From positions 434,001 to 498,000 of the forward strand of contig NZ_JAHYBZ010000003.1 in assembly GCF_019430885.1 (NCBI RefSeq): a DNA stretch of 64,000 nucleotides, read 5' to 3'. This DNA is from Roseomonas alba. GTDB lineage: Bacteria; Pseudomonadota; Alphaproteobacteria; Acetobacterales; Acetobacteraceae. Positions 54,660 through 63,300 of this stretch are shown here, in pieces. The notes under the pieces are model-generated. The model saw only the letters and a program-made list of their open reading frames with translations. It had not been told where the DNA came from and made no database searches. Each line of letters starts with the position of its first letter. Position 1 is the first letter of the stretch. The translations under genes and the position numbers were made by a program.

Positions 54660-54890
54660 CGGAGAGGCCCCGCCCCTCCGAACCACCCCGCCAAGTGCTT
54701 GGAGCACTTGGAACGCAATCTTCTGGTGCCGGGCGCAACGCCAAAGCTGCGCCCGCCACGCGCCCTTGCTGCGCCATAGCGGGTCTCGGCACCTTTCTGC
54801 CAGTGTTGCGCAGCGCCGGGTGACGGTTTCCAAAGGCCTCGGGCCATTGGCGGGGTGAGTCCGAGAGGGGAAGCGCCCCTCTCGGTTCCA
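54660..54890. repeat. Composite palindromic intergenic repeat, copy F
   Basis: This element fills nearly all of the 272 bp gap between two convergent genes. Its hairpins are 54660-54680 (CGGAG-GG/CCCTCCG), 54691-54711 (CCAAGTGCT/AGCACTTGG, perfect), 54830-54850 (CCAAAGGCC/GGCCATTGG) and 54861-54885 (CCGAGAGGGG/CCCCTCTCGG, perfect 10 bp), followed by GTTCCAC. The order and orientation equal copy A; copy E is the same in reverse. The 115 bp middle is the least conserved part. Confidence 0.8.
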
Positions 54891-54920
54891 CGGTGCAGGA
54901 TCAGCTCCTGCCGACATGCC

Positions 54921-55880
54921 TCACGCGGCGCGCGGGCAGCGCAGCCTGTGCCCGTCGCTGAGCGTCGTCAGCGCCGGCATGGCGGCGCGGCACTCCGCGA
55001 CGGCGATCGGGCAGCGCGGGTTGAAGGCGCAGCCGGGCGGCGGCGAAGCCGGATTGGGCGGTTCGCCCGGCGCGGCGGGCGGGGGGCCGCTCGCCTCCAG
55101 CCGCGGCACCGAGGCGAGCAGCGCCCGCGTATAGGGATGGCGCGGCGCGCCGAGCACCTCGGCCGCGCTGCCTTCCTCAACAATGCGGCCGAGATACATC
55201 ACCGCCACGCGCTCGCAGACCTGGCGCACCACGGCGAGGTTGTGGCTGATGAACAGATAGGCGAGGCCACGCCGCGCCCGCAGCGCCTCCAGCACATCGA
55301 GGATCTGTGCCTGCACCGATACGTCAAGCGCGGAGGTCGGTTCGTCCAGTACCAGCAGATCCGGTTCCAGCGCCAGCGCGCGGGCGATGCAGACGCGCTG
55401 CTTCTGGCCACCGGACAGCTCATGCGGGAAGCGGTGCAGGAAGGCGGAGGGCAGCCCGACCTCGGCGAGCAGGTCCGCGATGCGATCGCGCAACGCGCGG
55501 CCGGAGGCGACGCCATGGATGCGCAGCGGTTCTGCGACCGCGTCCTCGGCGGTCAGGCGCGGGTCGAGCGCGGCCGAGGGATTCTGGTGAATGAGCTGCA
55601 TGCGTCGGCGCAGCGGCCGTAGCGCCGCTTCGTCCAGCGCGGTGATGTCCCGGCCGTCGAAATGGATGGTGCCGGCGCTGGGCGGGATCAGCCGCAGCAG
55701 CAGGCGCGCGAGGGTGGACTTGCCGCAGCCGCTTTCCCCCACGATGCCGAGCGCGGCGCCGCGATCGAGGGTGAGGTCGAGCTCCGCCACGGCGCGCACC
55801 TGCGACGTCTCACGGAACAGGCGGCGGCGGCCTTCGAAGCTGCGTGAAAGGCCCTCGGCGCGAAGGAGCGGTCCCGTCAT
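54921..55880 (-). CDS. Dipeptide/oligopeptide ABC ATP-binding protein (DppF/OppF type)
   Basis: This is the second ATPase of a peptide-type (PepT) importer, with 319 residues. Walker A is GESGCGKST, the Q-loop lies in QLIHQNPSAALDPRLT, the signature is LSGGQKQR, Walker B is LLVLDEPTSALD and the switch His is in FISHNLAVV. The C-terminal oligopeptide domain carries the cysteine-bearing CAFNPRCPIAVAECR segment that can hold an Fe-S cluster. ATG at 55880 overlaps the DppD-like stop. It is the last gene of the operon. Confidence 0.88.
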   Translation of the reverse strand: MTGPLLRAEGLSRSFEGRRRLFRETSQVRAVAELDLTLDRGAALGIVGESGCGKSTLARLLLRLIPPSAGTIHFDGRDITALDEAALRPLRRRMQLIHQNPSAALDPRLTAEDAVAEPLRIHGVASGRALRDRIADLLAEVGLPSAFLHRFPHELSGGQKQRVCIARALALEPDLLVLDEPTSALDVSVQAQILDVLEALRARRGLAYLFISHNLAVVRQVCERVAVMYLGRIVEEGSAAEVLGAPRHPYTRALLASVPRLEASGPPPAAPGEPPNPASPPPGCAFNPRCPIAVAECRAAMPALTTLSDGHRLRCPRAA

Positions 55881-56863
55881 GGCGCGGCGTGGTGGCAGGC
55901 GACGGCGTGACCGGGGAGGATCTCGCGCGGCAGCGGCTTTTCGCTGCGGCAACGCTCCGTCGCGATGGGACAGCGCGGATGGAAGCGGCATCCCGGCGGC
56001 GGGGTGATCAGGCCCGGAATGCTACCAGGGATCCCTTGCGGGCGATGCTCGGGATGATCGAGGTCCGGCACGGCGGCAAGCAGGCCACGCGCATAGGGGT
56101 GCAGCGGGTTGGTGAGCAGGGCCTGGGTCGGGGCTTCCTCGACCACCGTGCCGGCATACATCACCGCGACGCGGGCGCAGGATGCCGCGACCACGCCGAG
56201 GTCGTGGCTGATGAGCATCAGCGCCAGACCACGCTCGGCGACCAGCCGCGCGATCAGCGCCAGTACCTGCGCCTGCACCGTGACGTCGAGCGCGGTGGTC
56301 GGTTCATCGGCCACCAGCAGGGCGGGATCGCCGGCAAGCGCCATGGCGATCAGCACACGTTGCCGCATGCCGCCCGAGAGCATATGCGGATGGCTGTCGA
56401 GCAGCCGTGCCGGCTCCGGCAGCCCAACGGCGGCAAGCAGTTCAGCCGCCAGGGCGCGGGCCTTGCTGCGCGGCCGCTTGCTTTGGCCGGCGGCGGCATC
56501 CTGGCCGCGGATCGCGTCCTCCATCTGCGTGCCGATGGTGAGCAGCGGGTTCAGGTAGGAGGCCGGGTCCTGGAAGATCATCGCGATGGCGCGGCCGCGC
56601 AGGCGCCGCATGCCGCGTTCCGGCAGGCGCAATATATCGTCGCCGCGGAAGCGGATCGCACCGCTGACCACGCGCGCCGGCGGCGCCGGGTTCAGCCCCA
56701 GCAGGCTGCGCGCGAGGACCGACTTGCCGCAGCCCGTCTCGCCGACGATGCCGAGCGTCGCCCCGGCCTCCAGCCGCAGGTCGATGCCGTCCAGCACCTG
56801 CGCCGTGCCATCGAAGCTGTCGAAGGCGAGGCGGTAGTCGCTGATCTCAAGCAGCGCCGTCAC
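55877..56863 (-). CDS. Dipeptide/oligopeptide ABC ATP-binding protein (DppD/OppD type)
   Basis: This 328-residue ATPase has Walker A GETGCGKSV, AMIFQDPASYLNPLLTIGTQM, signature LSGGMRQR, Walker B LLVADEPTTALD, switch His in LISHDLGVVA, and the C-terminal GCRFHPRCPIATERCR. The GTG at 56863 overlaps the permease stop as GTGA. The large open frame upstream is a shadow of the permease gene. An extra charged insertion (RGQDAAAGQSKRPRSKARAL) lies before the signature. Confidence 0.88.
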   Translation of the reverse strand: MTALLEISDYRLAFDSFDGTAQVLDGIDLRLEAGATLGIVGETGCGKSVLARSLLGLNPAPPARVVSGAIRFRGDDILRLPERGMRRLRGRAIAMIFQDPASYLNPLLTIGTQMEDAIRGQDAAAGQSKRPRSKARALAAELLAAVGLPEPARLLDSHPHMLSGGMRQRVLIAMALAGDPALLVADEPTTALDVTVQAQVLALIARLVAERGLALMLISHDLGVVAASCARVAVMYAGTVVEEAPTQALLTNPLHPYARGLLAAVPDLDHPEHRPQGIPGSIPGLITPPPGCRFHPRCPIATERCRSEKPLPREILPGHAVACHHAAP

Positions 56864-57750
56864 CCGCGGTTGCTCCGCGGATCGAGGATGTCGCGCAGCC
56901 CGTCGCCGAGCAGGTTGAAGCCGAGAACGGCGAGATAGATGAAGGCGCCGGGGGCGACCGCGTACCACCACCATTCCGGCAGGTAGCCCCGCGCGATGGA
57001 GATCATCGCCCCCCATTCCGGCGTCGGCGGCTTGGCGCCGAGGCCGATGAAGCCGAGCGAGGCGACGGCGAGGATCGCCTGGCCGATGTCCATGCTCATC
57101 TTCACGATCAGCGGGGAGAGGCTGTTGGGCAGGACATGTCGCCACAGGATGCGCGAACGCTGCGCGCCGGCGACGCGCGCGGCCTCGATGAAGGGTTCCT
57201 CGCGGATCGACAGTGCCTTTGATTCCGCGAGCCGCACATAGCCCGGCCACCAGACCAGGATCAGCGCGATCATCGCATTCACGATGCCCGGGCCGAGCGC
57301 CGCGACCAGAGCAATCGCCAGCACCAGGCCGGGCACCGACAGGAACAGGTCGGTGAAGCGCATGATGACCTCCCGCAGCCGCCCGCCGGCGAGCCCCGCC
57401 AGGATGCCGAGCGGCACGCCGATCAGCGCCGCGGCGGCGGTGATGCCGATGCCCACCAGCAGGGAGATGCGCGCGCCGATGATCACGCGGGTGAGGATGT
57501 CGTTGCCGACCTCATCCGTGCCGAACCAGTGCTGCCAGGATGGCGGCTGCAGCTTGTTCGCGAGGTTGATGCCCCCCTGCACATCGTCCGGATAGGGCAC
57601 GATCCAGGGGCCGAGCAGCGCAAGCAGCACGATCGCCGCGACCAGCACCAGGCCGAGCACGGAAGAGAAGGATCGGGTGAACAGCCAGACCGCAAGCCGC
57701 AGGCGACGGCGAGGCGGGGCTGCGACGGCCTGTTCGGCGACGGCGGACAT
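56860..57750 (-). CDS. Peptide-type ABC permease (DppC/OppC type)
   Basis: This 296-residue inner-membrane permease has the DppC N-terminal part with HWFGTDEVGNDILTRVIIGARISL, six helices and the EAA loop FIEAARVAGAQRSRILWRHVLPN. The C-terminus reads NLLGDGLRDILDPRSNRG, as usual for the family. It overlaps the DppB-type stop by TGATG and the DppD-type start by GTGA. Confidence 0.9.
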   Translation of the reverse strand: MSAVAEQAVAAPPRRRLRLAVWLFTRSFSSVLGLVLVAAIVLLALLGPWIVPYPDDVQGGINLANKLQPPSWQHWFGTDEVGNDILTRVIIGARISLLVGIGITAAAALIGVPLGILAGLAGGRLREVIMRFTDLFLSVPGLVLAIALVAALGPGIVNAMIALILVWWPGYVRLAESKALSIREEPFIEAARVAGAQRSRILWRHVLPNSLSPLIVKMSMDIGQAILAVASLGFIGLGAKPPTPEWGAMISIARGYLPEWWWYAVAPGAFIYLAVLGFNLLGDGLRDILDPRSNRG

Positions 57751-58757
57751 CAGGCGCGCCTCAGTCGCGGGTCGAGCACGCCATAGAGCAGATCGACGAT
57801 CAGGTTCGCGATCATGAAGTTCAGCCCGACGATCAGCGTTACGCCCATCACCGGCTTGAAATCACCGGCGATGGCGGAGGAGACGGCGTAGAGCCCAATG
57901 CCCGGCCAGTCGAAGACCGTTTCCACCAGCACCGTGCTCGACATCATCCAGCCCCAGCGCAACCCGATGATGGCGAGCGTCGGCAGCATGGCGTTCTTCA
58001 GCGCGTGCACCATGACGATGCGCCAGGGGGTGACACCATGGGCGCGCGCGGCGACGACATAGTCCATGCGCAGGGCCTCGACCATCTCGGCGCGGTTCAC
58101 CCGCAGGATGGAGGCGAGGCAGGGCAGCGACAGCACGATGGCCGGCAGGACGATGTAGGACGCCGCCTCGCCGAGCAGCGCCCAATTGCCGCGTAGCGCG
58201 CTGTCCACCAGCAGCAGCCCGGTGATCGGGTCGGGCGGCTCGGTGAAGACCGACAGCCGCCCGCTGGTCGGCAGCAGGCCGAGCCAGGTGGCGAAGCCCA
58301 GTTGCAGCAGCAGCCCGAACCAGAAGGGCGGCAGTGCAATGCCGGAGACAGCGAAGATCCGCGTCGCGTGATCGATCGGCCCGTCCTTGCGCAGGGCGGA
58401 GAGCACACCGAGAGGCACACCCAGCAGCACGCCGAGCGTCATCGCGACGATGACGAGTTCCAGCGTCGCCGGGAAATAGCGCGCGAGATCTGTCCCCACC
58501 GACCGGCCTGTCGCCACCGACCGGCCGAAATTGCCGTGCAGCAGGTCGGTGACGTAGCGCAGGAACTGCTCGGGCAGCGGCTTGTCGAGGCCGTAGTCGC
58601 GCCGCGCCTGTTCGATCTGCGAGCGGCCGGCATCGGGGCCCGCCGCCAGCGCCGCGGGGTCCGACGGCGCGACATTGGCGATGACGAAGGTCAGGCAGAC
58701 CAGCCCGAACAGCATCAGCCCCGCAAGGAGGATGCGCCGAAGGAGATAGCCCGCCAC
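57750..58757 (-). CDS. Peptide-type ABC permease (DppB/OppB type)
   Basis: This 335-residue permease begins at the GTG at 58757 (VAGYLLRRILLAGLMLFGLVCLTF, classic DppB start). It contains YGLDKPLPEQFLRYVTDLLHGNFGRS and the EAA loop YVVAARAHGVTPWRIVMVHALKNA. It follows the binding-protein gene by 7 bp. Together with the DppC-type permease it forms the channel for the ligand bound by the DppA-like protein. Confidence 0.9.
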   Translation of the reverse strand: MAGYLLRRILLAGLMLFGLVCLTFVIANVAPSDPAALAAGPDAGRSQIEQARRDYGLDKPLPEQFLRYVTDLLHGNFGRSVATGRSVGTDLARYFPATLELVIVAMTLGVLLGVPLGVLSALRKDGPIDHATRIFAVSGIALPPFWFGLLLQLGFATWLGLLPTSGRLSVFTEPPDPITGLLLVDSALRGNWALLGEAASYIVLPAIVLSLPCLASILRVNRAEMVEALRMDYVVAARAHGVTPWRIVMVHALKNAMLPTLAIIGLRWGWMMSSTVLVETVFDWPGIGLYAVSSAIAGDFKPVMGVTLIVGLNFMIANLIVDLLYGVLDPRLRRA

Positions 58758-58764
58758 GCCGCCG

Positions 58765-60357
58765 TCAGCCCGCGATCCACAGCGGGTAGGGATCGACCTC
58801 ACCGGTGAAGCGCACCGGGGAGAAGACGAAGCCGCGCACGTAGTCGCGCCGGCCCCACAGCCCGTTGGCGATCATGCCGAAGACCTCGGGCTGGTCGTCG
58901 ACGATGCGGCGCTGGATCTCGGCATACATGGCCATGCGCTTGGCGTTGTCGGTCTCGCCCCGCGCCTCGTCGATCATGCGCCACACCTCGGGATTCTCGT
59001 AGTGGCTCATGCCGTAGTAGAGGCCCCAGGAGGCGCGGTGATACTGGTAGGCCACCGTGTCCGGATCGGTGCCGACCGGCGTGACATAGACCGAGATCAT
59101 GTTCGGGCAGGTCTCGGGCTTCGATCCGCGGGCGACCATGGTGGTCCAGGGCTGGCCGACGATGTTCACCTTGATGTCGAGCGCACGCAGGCTGTCCAGC
59201 AGCGCCAGGCCGATCCGGCGCGGGCTCTCGAGGCCCTGGACGTGCACGTATTCCAGCTCGATCCCGCCATTGGGATATTGCGAGCGCTTCAGGTAGTCGC
59301 GCGCCTTATCGAGATCCTTGCGCGGGATGCCGGGCACGTCGATGTGGCCGGCCATGGACTGCGGGAAGGGGCTGGTCTGCAGCTTCGCCTGGCCGTTGTG
59401 GATGGTCAGCAGCGCATCGTAGTCGAAGGCATAGGCGATCGCCTTGCGCAGATTCACATCCGCCGTTGGGCCCTGCTGGCAGTTGAACTTGATGCCGAAG
59501 GTGTTGGAGCCGGCATGGCTCTCGACCGCCACGCCCGGCACCCGCGCGAGCTGTTCGAGGTCGTCCGGCGTCAGGTTGGTGATCATGTCCGCCTCGCGCC
59601 GCTGCAACGCGGCCTTGCGCGGCGCGGCCTCGCGGATGATGCGGTAGATGACGCCCGACAGGCGCTCCCCATCCGCCATCGGCCAGCCCTTCCAGTAGTC
59701 GGCCGCGGCGTCGAGATGGACCAGCGCATTGCCGTCGAAGCGGCGCAGCTTGAAGGGGCCGGACCCGGCGACGTTCTCGGTCAGCCATTTGCGGCCGAGG
59801 TCGCTGCCCTCCTGGTTCGCCATCACCTGCTTCGGGTTCACGACGTACCACCAGGGCACATAGGAGATGAAAGGCGCGAAGGGCCGGTCGAGCGTGAAGC
59901 GCACGGTGCGCGCATCGACCGCGACGATGTTCTCCGGCTTCAGGAAGTCCCTGAACATCCAGGCAATGCCGGCATTCAGCTTCAGCCCGCGGTCGAAGGA
60001 GAAGCGCACGGCCTCGGCGTCCACAGGATCGCCATTGTGGAACTTCGCGTTGCCGACTAGGTGGAAGGTGTAGGTCAGACCGTCGGGCGAGACCTCATAG
60101 CGTTCGGCCAGCCAGGGGATGATGCGCGGCGGGTCGCCATCGTATTTCAGCAGCGCGTCATACACGCTCTGCTGGATCATGCGGGTGGACCAGTCGTAGC
60201 GCACATGCGGGTCGAGCACCGGCACCGCCTGGTTGCCCGAGAAGACCAGCACCTTGCGGTTGCCGTCGCGCTCGAAGGCCCAGGAGATGCCGGGCATGCC
60301 GGCGGTCAGCAGCGCCGCGCCGGCCATCAGCCCGCGGCGGGAAACGTCGTTCGTCAT
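58765..60357 (-). CDS. DppA/OppA-type ABC substrate-binding protein
   Basis: This 530-residue periplasmic family 5 binding protein has a twin-arginine-like signal (NDVSRRGLMAGAALLTAGMPGISWA). The SBP_bac_5 core includes LAERYEVSPDGLTYTFHL, KFHNGDPVDAEAVRFSFDR, GSGPFKLRRFDG, and LRKAIAYAFDYDALL. Bound ligands in this class range from peptides to nickel and glutathione. Because its gene follows the fused hydantoinase/oxoprolinase by one base, the ligand may be a cyclic amide, hydantoin or gamma-glutamyl peptide. That is inference. Confidence 0.9.
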   Translation of the reverse strand: MTNDVSRRGLMAGAALLTAGMPGISWAFERDGNRKVLVFSGNQAVPVLDPHVRYDWSTRMIQQSVYDALLKYDGDPPRIIPWLAERYEVSPDGLTYTFHLVGNAKFHNGDPVDAEAVRFSFDRGLKLNAGIAWMFRDFLKPENIVAVDARTVRFTLDRPFAPFISYVPWWYVVNPKQVMANQEGSDLGRKWLTENVAGSGPFKLRRFDGNALVHLDAAADYWKGWPMADGERLSGVIYRIIREAAPRKAALQRREADMITNLTPDDLEQLARVPGVAVESHAGSNTFGIKFNCQQGPTADVNLRKAIAYAFDYDALLTIHNGQAKLQTSPFPQSMAGHIDVPGIPRKDLDKARDYLKRSQYPNGGIELEYVHVQGLESPRRIGLALLDSLRALDIKVNIVGQPWTTMVARGSKPETCPNMISVYVTPVGTDPDTVAYQYHRASWGLYYGMSHYENPEVWRMIDEARGETDNAKRMAMYAEIQRRIVDDQPEVFGMIANGLWGRRDYVRGFVFSPVRFTGEVDPYPLWIAG

Positions 60358-60358
60358 C

Positions 60359-63300
60359 TCAGGCACCCCCGGTCGTTGCAGCCATGTCCCTGTCCGCGCC
60401 TGTCTTCTCCGCCCGGCGCCGCGCGGTGGCAACAGGATCGATGCGCCCATCCAGGCCAAGCACGACACCATAGTCGCGCTCGGCACCTTCGGGGGTGATG
60501 TAATCGTCCTCGAGATCGGCCTGCACCGCCTCGATCGGCCGGTCCCAGGCATCGCCGAAGCCGGACCCACCGGCGATGTGCCCAGCGATCTCGGTGTTCG
60601 GGTCGAACAGCGTGACCATCTCGCCATTGCCGACATCGCGCGGCGCGGCATCGTCCGGCCCCTTCACGAAGCCGGCGCCGGAAGCGCCTGGCAAGCCGCC
60701 GAAGAAGCCCTGCGGATGCAGGCCCACACCTTCGGGGAACAGCGCGACGCTGATCGGATCGGTGGAGGTGGTCAGGCGCCGCGCGCGCATGCGCTGGCCG
60801 AGCCCGCCACGCTGCCGCCCCGGCCCGCCGCTGTCGGCGACCAGGCCCTTCTCCAGCACCAGCACCGGCATGCGGCTTTCCACGAGCTCGACCGGCGTGT
60901 TCGCCGCGCTGGTCGGGAACAGCAGCCCGGACTTGCCGTCGGTCTTCGCCGAAGCGCCCTGCCCGCCGCCCATGAAGAAATGGTCGGAGGCGACGCGTCC
61001 CTGGTTGTTGCGCCCGTAGAAGGAGAAGGATTTCGGCAGGCCGGTGAAGGCCTGCACCTGCTCGGGGATCGCGGCCGACATGGCGCGATACAGGTTCGGC
61101 CCGATGAACCAGGACAGCCGCGTGCGATGCGCGACCGAGGCGGGCGGCAGGCAGTTCAGCGCCGACCCCTCCGGCGCCGAGACGGTGATCGGCGCATAGC
61201 ACCCCGCATTGCCGCGGACATTCGGCGTCAGCATGCATTTCAGCGGGTAGGAGGAATGCGCCGCCGTCACGTTCATCGTGCAGTTGAGCCCGCCGCGCGG
61301 CAGGGTCGGCGGCGCCTCGACATGCTCGACATGGATGGTGTCGCCATGTTTGTGGACGCGCAGCTTATAATGCAGCGTCTGGCCGAGCGGGCGGTTCTCG
61401 ATCTCGCTCTCATAGACGCCGTCGGGCACGGCGCGGATGGCGGCGCGCGTCGCGGCCTCGCTGCGGCCCTGCACCACGGCGGCGAGGGCGGCGAGGTCCT
61501 GCAGCCCGTATTCCTCCATGAAGGCGACCAGCCGCTGCGCGCCGAGCGCATTGGCGGTGACCATGGATTCCACGTCGCCCAGCACCTGGTCGCTGTTGCG
61601 GATATTGGCGCGCAACATCCGGTACAGGGTGCGGTCCGGCACGCCCGCGTCGTACAGCTTCATGGGCGGGATCTGCACGCCCTCGTCATAGATCTCACGC
61701 GCCGCGAGCGGGTCCTTCACGCCGCCGATGTCGCTGACATGGCCGACCGTGCCCATCAGCGCGACGACGCGGCCTTCATGGAAGACGGGCGTCACCAGGG
61801 CGATGTCGAACAGATGCCCGGCGCAGAGCCAGGGATCGTTGGTGACCAGCACATCGCCCGGCTGCAGCGTGTCCGCCGGGAATTCGGCCAGCAGAGCCTT
61901 CACGCAGCGGGTCAGCGTCAAATTGAACAGCGGCATGGCGCGCGGCGAATGCGCCAGCGGATTGCCCTGCGGGTCGAGGATCTCATTCGCGAAGTCCTGC
62001 GCCTCGGCGATGATGAGGGAATAGGCGGTGCGGCAGACTGTCTGCCACATCTCCTCGACCACCGAGATCAGGCGCGACCACATGATCTCGAGGCCGATCG
62101 GGTCGGCCTCGATGCGTGCCTTGGCCTCTTCGAGCGGCATGCCAGGGGTGACCAGCGCCTCCGCCTTGCCGGCCTCGGCCACGGCGATGCGCAGGTTCAT
62201 CGCGGCATCGACGGTCAGCCGATCGCCCGGGCCGATGATGGTCGTGGCCTCGCGTTCCTCGATGATCGCCGGGCCGGCGATGGTGTCGCCGGACTTCAGG
62301 CGATATCGGTCATGCACTGCCGAGTCGTACCAGACGCCGTCGAACCAGGTGCGGCGATGGCCTTTCAGCGAGGCGCCTTCGCTCGCGCTGCCGGCCACGG
62401 CCCCGGAGACGCTGATCTCGGGCTCCGGCCCCAGCACCCGCACGCGGAGCGACAGCAGCTCGATCTCCGCGCCTTCGATGACGCGGGTGTAGAGGCGCTG
62501 ATAGGTCTCGATGAAGGCGGCGCGGATATCGGCGAGGCGCCCGGCATCTAGCGCGCCGTCGGGCAGCGGCACGGTGATCTGGTGCAACTGGCCGACCAGG
62601 CGCATCTCGGCCGAGCGTTCGACGCGCATGGTGTCGTCCGCGGTGCCGGCGCTGCGCAGGCGTCCACGGGCTTCGGTCTCCAGCGTAACCAACGCGGCGT
62701 TCACCGCCGGCCAGTCCGCGCCCGCGCCGAGCGGTGCGATCAGGCTGCGCGACTGCTCGAAGGCAAGCGGCGCGGCGAGGAAGCCGAGCGCAGAGGCCGC
62801 GCCCGAGGCCGGCGGCACCAGCACTTCCCCAATGCCCAGAATGCGCGCGACGCGCGCCGCATGGCACGGCCCCGCGCCGCCGAAGGCGACCATCGCATAG
62901 GCCCGCGGATCGCGGCCCTTCTCGACCAGATGCACGCGGGCCGCGCCCGCCATGGCCTCGCAGACCACGGCGTGGACACCCCAGGCGGCCTCGATCGCCG
63001 AGAGACCCAGCTTCTCGCCCAGCCGCGCCATGGCGGATTCCGCGGCGGGCAGATCGAGCGACATGGCGCCGCCGAGGAAGAAGCCGGGATCGTAGTAGCC
63101 GAGCAGCAGGTTGGCGTCGGTGACCGTCGCCTCCACCCCGCCGCGGCCGTAGCAGGCCGGGCCCGGATCGGCGCCCGCCGAGTGTGGCCCGACCTTGATC
63201 AGGCCGGTCTCGTCGACGCGCGCGATAGACCCGCCGCCGGCGCCGATCTCGATCATGTCCACCACCGGCGAGCGGATCGGCAGACCGGAACCGCGCTTGA

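Noticed and set aside
60233..62551. A 772-codon plus-strand frame opposite the fused hydantoinase
   Set aside because: It is antisense to clear HyuA/HyuB sequence and has no recognisable domain.
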